A stretch of DNA of 64,000 bases from Verrucomicrobiota bacterium (lineage in GTDB: Bacteria; Verrucomicrobiota; Verrucomicrobiia; Verrucomicrobiales; Akkermansiaceae): NCBI GenBank assembly GCA_017301995.1, contig JAFLEH010000023.1, positions 1 through 64,000 of the forward strand. Reading direction: 5' to 3'. Position 1 is the first letter of the stretch; the number at the start of each line of letters is the position of its first letter. Shown here in pieces: positions 60,331-64,000 of this stretch. Under the pieces are notes generated by a model that saw only the letters and a list, made by a program, of their open reading frames with translations, was not told where the DNA came from and did no database searches. A program made the position numbers and the translations under genes.

Positions 60331-62873
60331 GGTTTGCCGGATCGCGTGTTGGTTGATAGACGGCAAACCAGCCTCACGGTGGCGCCGTTTCCGGGTGAGG
60401 ATTCGATTTCGGCCGTCCCGCCGATTTCCTCCAAGCGGCCGCGGATATTGGTTAGTCCGTGGCCGCCGCCAGCCGCCGCGGAATCAAACCCCGTCCCATT
60501 GTCCCGCACCGTGATGCGGATCCACCCGTCGGCGAATTCCATACCGAGGCCGACTTCCGTGCATCCCGAATGTCTCAGGGCGTTGTGCAAAGCCTCCTTG
60601 GTAGCCATCGCCAGATGGTGGCGCATTTCCGCGCCCAGTGCCACCTGCGGAAGTTCCAGAGGGATGTCCAGACGGCAGCGCACCCCGGGTTCGCGGAACA
60701 AATGGTCGGCAAGCTGCGCCAGATGCTCGCCGAGGTGATTGATCGTGTCGAATCCGGGGTCCACCGCCCAAACCAAGCCCTCCATCGCCTCGACCATCTC
60801 GCGGTTTTTTTCCCGAAGGCTGGCCAAATGGGCGGCCGCACGTTCCGGGGTCAGGGCCAGATCGCGTTCCGCGAGCGCGGCGGCCATACCGATCACCGTC
60901 ACGCGGGTGCCAAGGTCATCGTGCATGTCGCGGGCGATCCGGCTGCGTTCGCGAGCCAGGGCGTTTTGCAGGCGCAGTCCACTGACTTTGCGATGGGCGC
61001 GGTGGCGGATCATGGTGACGATACCGACTCCAAGCGAACCGACGACAACCGCCGCCACAAGCGCCCAAAACCATGGTCTCCCGGTTATCGGCGCGCGGAT
61101 TGTGAAGGGAAACCGAACATAATCCGTAGTGCGGTCGCCGCTGGCCGCCACTGCAGCCACTTCGAACACATAATTTCCGGGCGGCACATTGGCGAAAGTC
61201 GCCTGCTGGCGGTTCCCGCCGATCACATGGAACATCTCCCTGCCCCGCAGCACCAGCGTCCCGCCCTCCCTTGGCAAAGCCGGCAACGGCAGCGAGATCG
61301 TCCACTCGCCCGATCCCGTCTGATCTCCGTCCACCAACGCAAGCGCCGGATTGTTTTCCAACAGCACCATGCAGGCTACCGTGGGCGCGGATCCCCCGCG
61401 ACTCCAACCCGCCGGCACCCCGTGGGCGAACTGGATGTCCGCGCCCCGCTCAAATCCGGAATTCGCCAGCAACGAAACCGTCCGACCCTGCCCGGGACGG
61501 TAAAGCAGCTCCAGATCGTCCAGAATCCCAACCCCCACCGTATCATCCGTGCCCGACGAAAACCGGATTCTAACCATCTTGCCGGTGCCCGGAATGTGCA
61601 GCGGCTCGCTCCATTCGGCCAGTTTCGAGTCCTCTATACCCGTCATCCACCGCGCGCTGGCGCCGATCATCGGACGGCTGACCCACGAAACCACACCTCC
61701 CTCGGCGTCCAACACCTCTATGGTTAGGGCCATGCCTCTGACGCTCTCGGTCCATTGGTCGTCGAGACCGCCCAGCCGGCACCGGAAGCTCACCCGCGAC
61801 TGCCGGACCGTCGGTTCCGCACCAAAATCGAATTCCAACCGATGGGTTCCGGCCGGAAGGATCAGGGATTCTCCGGAGGGCGCGGGCGCGCCGTTCACCA
61901 GCACCCTCGCCAAATCAACCCGCAGCGGTTCCTCGCGTTTCAGGGTCGCGGCCACCATTTCCGGAGATTTTCTAGCTGAAACCGGCACGAAGATGAAATC
62001 GGTGGGATCCCGCGCGACCGAGCTGATCCTGACCTCGTCGAGCCGCCCCACGAACGGCTCCGATGCCAAAGCCGCGCCCGCCTCGTTGCCGATGGCAAAA
62101 TCCGAGATGCCGGAAAGGTCCTCCTGCAACAGCCCCTGGCCGATGAGATTGGCCCGTTCGCGCGGGCCATCAAGCCGGGTCCAATAAAGTTTCAGGCTGT
62201 TGGCGGCCCCTTCGTTTCCGTCATAGGTTACGGCCAGATGGAACCAGTCGGTGGTGTTGATCGCGTCCGGCCCGGAGATCGGAATCACCGCCAGCGCGCC
62301 AGCCCCGCGATTCCGTTCGGTTAGGGGAATGAATGACAGGAAACCGGACTTTTCCACCCGCCAGTTGAATTCACGGTGGCCGCCCTCGCCGTCCATCGAA
62401 ACAATCACGGCCGCCCAGCCCAAACCATCCGATGGCGGTGCGTCGAACCGCGCCAGCGCCTCGATGGTGAACGCGCCGTCCTTACCCGTGTAGCGGAAAT
62501 CCGCCGGAGCATTGTCGCCGGGGCCATTGTCCAGCGCCGGGGTGGACAGAAGGATCCCGCCGTTGGTTCGGTGAAAGCCCGGTTCGGTGCTCGCGTTGTG
62601 ATGGAAAAATACCGAAGCTCCCATCCCCGGAGCCGCAGGCCTCCCGGCGGCGGCTCCGTTCAGCAATCCCTGGAGTTTCAAGCCGCCAGTCACCGCGTCC
62701 GCGAAGGGAGCCGCCTTCTCGTCCAAGTGCCAAAGATGCAGCGTTTGGTGATCCCCCTGATAGGGCGCGAGTTCCGGCACGGCGTACGCCATCATCGGGA
62801 TCGCCACGGATGCGGCGATCCACGCGGCCAACCCGCCTGAATTCTCCCAAACGCGATAATTCCGGAAAAACAT
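60327..62873 (-). CDS. hybrid-architecture sensor histidine kinase with LamG-like extracellular domain
   Basis: 848 residues. N-terminal export/TM segment (A-A-W-I-A-A-S-V-A-I-P-M-M-A). Residues ~40-275 are a LamG/concanavalin-like lectin fold (L-H-L-W-H-L-D-E, F-T-I-E-A-L-A-R-F, W-F-H-L-A-V-T-Y-D-G-N, G-R-L-D-E-V-R-I-S). Further beta domains and a Y_Y_Y-like domain (~555-600, F-E-V-A-A-V-A) lead to TM at ~602-622. The cytoplasmic kinase is HisKA_3: R-I-A-R-D-M-H651-D-D-L-G, N-box region E-A-L-H-N-A-L-R-H-S, G-box D-N-G-T-G-F-D and G-H-G-L-T-N-I-R-G-R. It probably senses a polysaccharide or surface ligand. The start lies 294 bases from the divergent secreted enzyme gene. Confidence 0.9.
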   Translation of the reverse strand: MFFRNYRVWENSGGLAAWIAASVAIPMMAYAVPELAPYQGDHQTLHLWHLDEKAAPFADAVTGGLKLQGLLNGAAAGRPAAPGMGASVFFHHNASTEPGFHRTNGGILLSTPALDNGPGDNAPADFRYTGKDGAFTIEALARFDAPPSDGLGWAAVIVSMDGEGGHREFNWRVEKSGFLSFIPLTERNRGAGALAVIPISGPDAINTTDWFHLAVTYDGNEGAANSLKLYWTRLDGPRERANLIGQGLLQEDLSGISDFAIGNEAGAALASEPFVGRLDEVRISSVARDPTDFIFVPVSARKSPEMVAATLKREEPLRVDLARVLVNGAPAPSGESLILPAGTHRLEFDFGAEPTVRQSRVSFRCRLGGLDDQWTESVRGMALTIEVLDAEGGVVSWVSRPMIGASARWMTGIEDSKLAEWSEPLHIPGTGKMVRIRFSSGTDDTVGVGILDDLELLYRPGQGRTVSLLANSGFERGADIQFAHGVPAGWSRGGSAPTVACMVLLENNPALALVDGDQTGSGEWTISLPLPALPREGGTLVLRGREMFHVIGGNRQQATFANVPPGNYVFEVAAVAASGDRTTDYVRFPFTIRAPITGRPWFWALVAAVVVGSLGVGIVTMIRHRAHRKVSGLRLQNALARERSRIARDMHDDLGTRVTVIGMAAALAERDLALTPERAAAHLASLREKNREMVEAMEGLVWAVDPGFDTINHLGEHLAQLADHLFREPGVRCRLDIPLELPQVALGAEMRHHLAMATKEALHNALRHSGCTEVGLGMEFADGWIRITVRDNGTGFDSAAAGGGHGLTNIRGRLEEIGGTAEIESSPGNGATVRLVCRLSTNTRSGKP

Positions 62874-63167
62874 AATCCATCCGCCGCAGGTCTCGCGGCT
62901 CCTCCCCGAAACGGACTATGCGGTCCGGCCCCTGTCCGGCGCAAGCAAAACCAATCCCATCGCGCGCGCGCAGATCCCGCACTCGCCACCTCGCGATCAT
63001 CGGGCTAACCAAATCACCGCCCGCGATCAGCCCCATCGGGTCGAACGTCGGGAACAACTTCCACATCATGCAGTGGATCGCCGTTCTAACCACATGAACC
63101 AAGGTGGAATCGTCCCCCGGCGTACCGATGGAGATTTTCCAGCAAGAATCCGCCACCTGCGCCGCGT

Positions 63168-64000
63168 ATGGATGCGGAGTCCATGCAGCCATTTTTCGAA
63201 CGTATTATCCCTATTTTCCTCGGTGGGGCGGCCTCTCTTGCCGTTGCTCTGCCAGTGTGTGCAGAACCCGCCAAAGAGACCCCTTTCGATCTCCGGAAGA
63301 TCGCCGATGCGAATCCCGGAATCGCCACCCTGGGCGCCGGTGCCGGCGGCAACCGCGAGGCGATCATCGTGAAGCCCAACGGTTCCAACCAGGCGCTCGC
63401 CATCTGGAAACGCGGCGACGCCGGTGATTGGACAGCCGCGCGGTTTCTCGTCGTCGAGATCTACGGGCGGGAAACCTACAGCGGCCGGGTATCCATCGAG
63501 TTATTCCGGGACGGCGAAACCGGCGGGCCGGTTGACCTCCAGAGCGGGCGTCGGGAAAAGGCGGAGCAGCCGCGGTTGCTGAGCCTGCAGGGCATCCTTC
63601 CGCGGGTGCCCACCAAGCTGGTGTTTCCGCTCGACCATCTCGATGCGCAACGGATCTTCCTGCCGAGATTTCCGCGGCAACTGAAAGGCACCCTAACCGG
63701 AAGCAGGCTCGATCCCAAGGAAATCGCGGCGGTCAAACTGCGCTTCGGTCCGTATGCGGAACCGCACTTCACGCCCGTTTTCGAGATCGCTTCCATTTCA
63801 TTGAGGACGGAGCGGCCCGATCCCTATCCGGCGTTGGCGTCGCACGTGGTGGACAAGTTCGGCCAGTGGAAACCCAAGGATTGGCCGGGAAAGATCGCCT
63901 CCGAGGAAGAACTGGTTAGAAAAAACGGGAATCTGCTCAAGTCGGTGGAAGCCGCCCGGTTTCCCGACTCATGGAGCGCCTACGGCGGATGGAAGGAGAT
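63168..64000 (+). CDS. secreted glycosidase-like protein, possibly beta-agarase-related (GH50-like), cut by window edge
   Basis: ATG 63168 (M-D-A-E-S-M-Q-P-F-F) or ATG 63183 starts a signal peptide with cleavage near V-C-A-E. At least 277 residues are present and the frame runs off the edge. The first ~190 residues are a beta-sandwich typical of accessory domains (F-L-V-V-E-I-Y, K-L-V-F-P-L-D-H-L, V-K-L-R-F-G-P). Then V-D-K-F-G-Q-W-K-P-K-D-W-P-G-K-I and S-W-S-A-Y-G-G-W-K-E resemble the linker leading into GH50-type agarase barrels. The catalytic part is outside the window, so this call is tentative. It is divergent from the LamG kinase. Confidence 0.55.
   Translation, partial: MDAESMQPFFERIIPIFLGGAASLAVALPVCAEPAKETPFDLRKIADANPGIATLGAGAGGNREAIIVKPNGSNQALAIWKRGDAGDWTAARFLVVEIYGRETYSGRVSIELFRDGETGGPVDLQSGRREKAEQPRLLSLQGILPRVPTKLVFPLDHLDAQRIFLPRFPRQLKGTLTGSRLDPKEIAAVKLRFGPYAEPHFTPVFEIASISLRTERPDPYPALASHVVDKFGQWKPKDWPGKIASEEELVRKNGNLLKSVEAARFPDSWSAYGGWKE

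Noticed and set aside
62482-63192. Long minus-strand frame in front of the kinase encoding a protein-like start (M-A-A-W-T-P-H-P-Y).
   Set aside because: It overlaps most of the kinase start in another frame, loses protein character after about 90 codons and has no known homologue pattern; likely chance in GC-rich DNA.
1-64000. tRNA, rRNA, riboswitch or T-box elements.
   Set aside because: Spacers were read for cloverleaf, T-box (upstream of pheS) and cobalamin-riboswitch signatures (upstream of pduS and the radical SAM gene); none was convincing.

Overview
The window is GC-rich chromosomal DNA of a free-living bacterium that is most likely a member of the Verrucomicrobiota, probably close to the Luteolibacter/Akkermansiaceae side. 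This rests on family content rather than on a marker gene. There is a Minf_1886-type protein, a family known mainly from Verrucomicrobia and Planctomycetes. There are giant secreted beta-strand-repeat proteins, one ending in a PEP-CTERM-like tail. Calcium-binding D-x-D-x-D-G spacers and similar C-terminal modules recur across the secreted enzymes, and there is an orphan PduS/PduT pair. No rRNA, tRNA, CRISPR array, prophage or complete insertion sequence was seen.

Layout. 0-3.5 kb: the end of an IS5-type transposase, a lipoprotein, and a secreted protein with three beta/gamma-crystallin domains. 3.7-5.6 kb: the pduS-pduT pair, ending in a bidirectional terminator. 5.7-10.4 kb (minus strand): a DEAD-box RNA helicase, an orphan gene tail, a small exported protein, a secreted beta-propeller-like protein and a Minf_1886 protein. 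10.5-17.4 kb (plus): an RND efflux pair, then an amino-acid permease coupled to a lipoprotein. 17.4-22.2 kb (minus): four overlapping genes (B12-dependent radical SAM enzyme, GNAT, GNAT-like, GH3-type acyl-adenylate/amide ligase) that look like a small undescribed metabolic operon. 22.3-31.3 kb: an RG-rich/acidic low-complexity protein, DAHP synthase, an NPCBM/clan GH-D-like glycosidase, SMUG1, a CBS protein, a membrane protein and a metallophosphoesterase. 31.4-32.2 kb: about 4.5 copies of a 184-bp hairpin-bearing tandem repeat. 32.2-35.7 kb (minus): pheS-pheT. 35.9-37.1 kb: two small envelope proteins. 37.3-47.3 kb (plus): two very large secreted alpha-glucan enzymes, a GH57-type protein with a CBM25-like domain and a chain carrying two GH13 catalytic domains. 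They share an accessory module. 47.3-47.7 kb: an hsdM relic. 47.8-51.2 kb (minus): ExbB-ExbD plus an unusual coiled-coil partner in place of TonB. 51.3-59.5 kb (minus): two giant secreted beta-repeat proteins sharing a near-identical 554-bp segment and a regulatory motif at the same distance from each start. 59.7-62.9 kb (minus): a two-component system whose kinase carries a LamG-like sensor. 63.2 kb to the edge: the start of a secreted, possibly agarase-like enzyme.

Taken together the genes suggest a polysaccharide-degrading lifestyle. Secreted glycosidases act on starch-like glucans, alpha-galactosides and possibly agar. Giant adhesin-like surface proteins and an ExbBD energiser sit next to a sensor kinase with a lectin-like domain. 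The best candidates for something new are the fixed-spacing regulatory element of the giant surface-protein genes, the TonB-less ExbBD module, the radical SAM/GH3 operon, the 184-bp repeats, and a window-wide preference for the pentamer GTTAG/CTAAC that appears to drive rare-codon choice.
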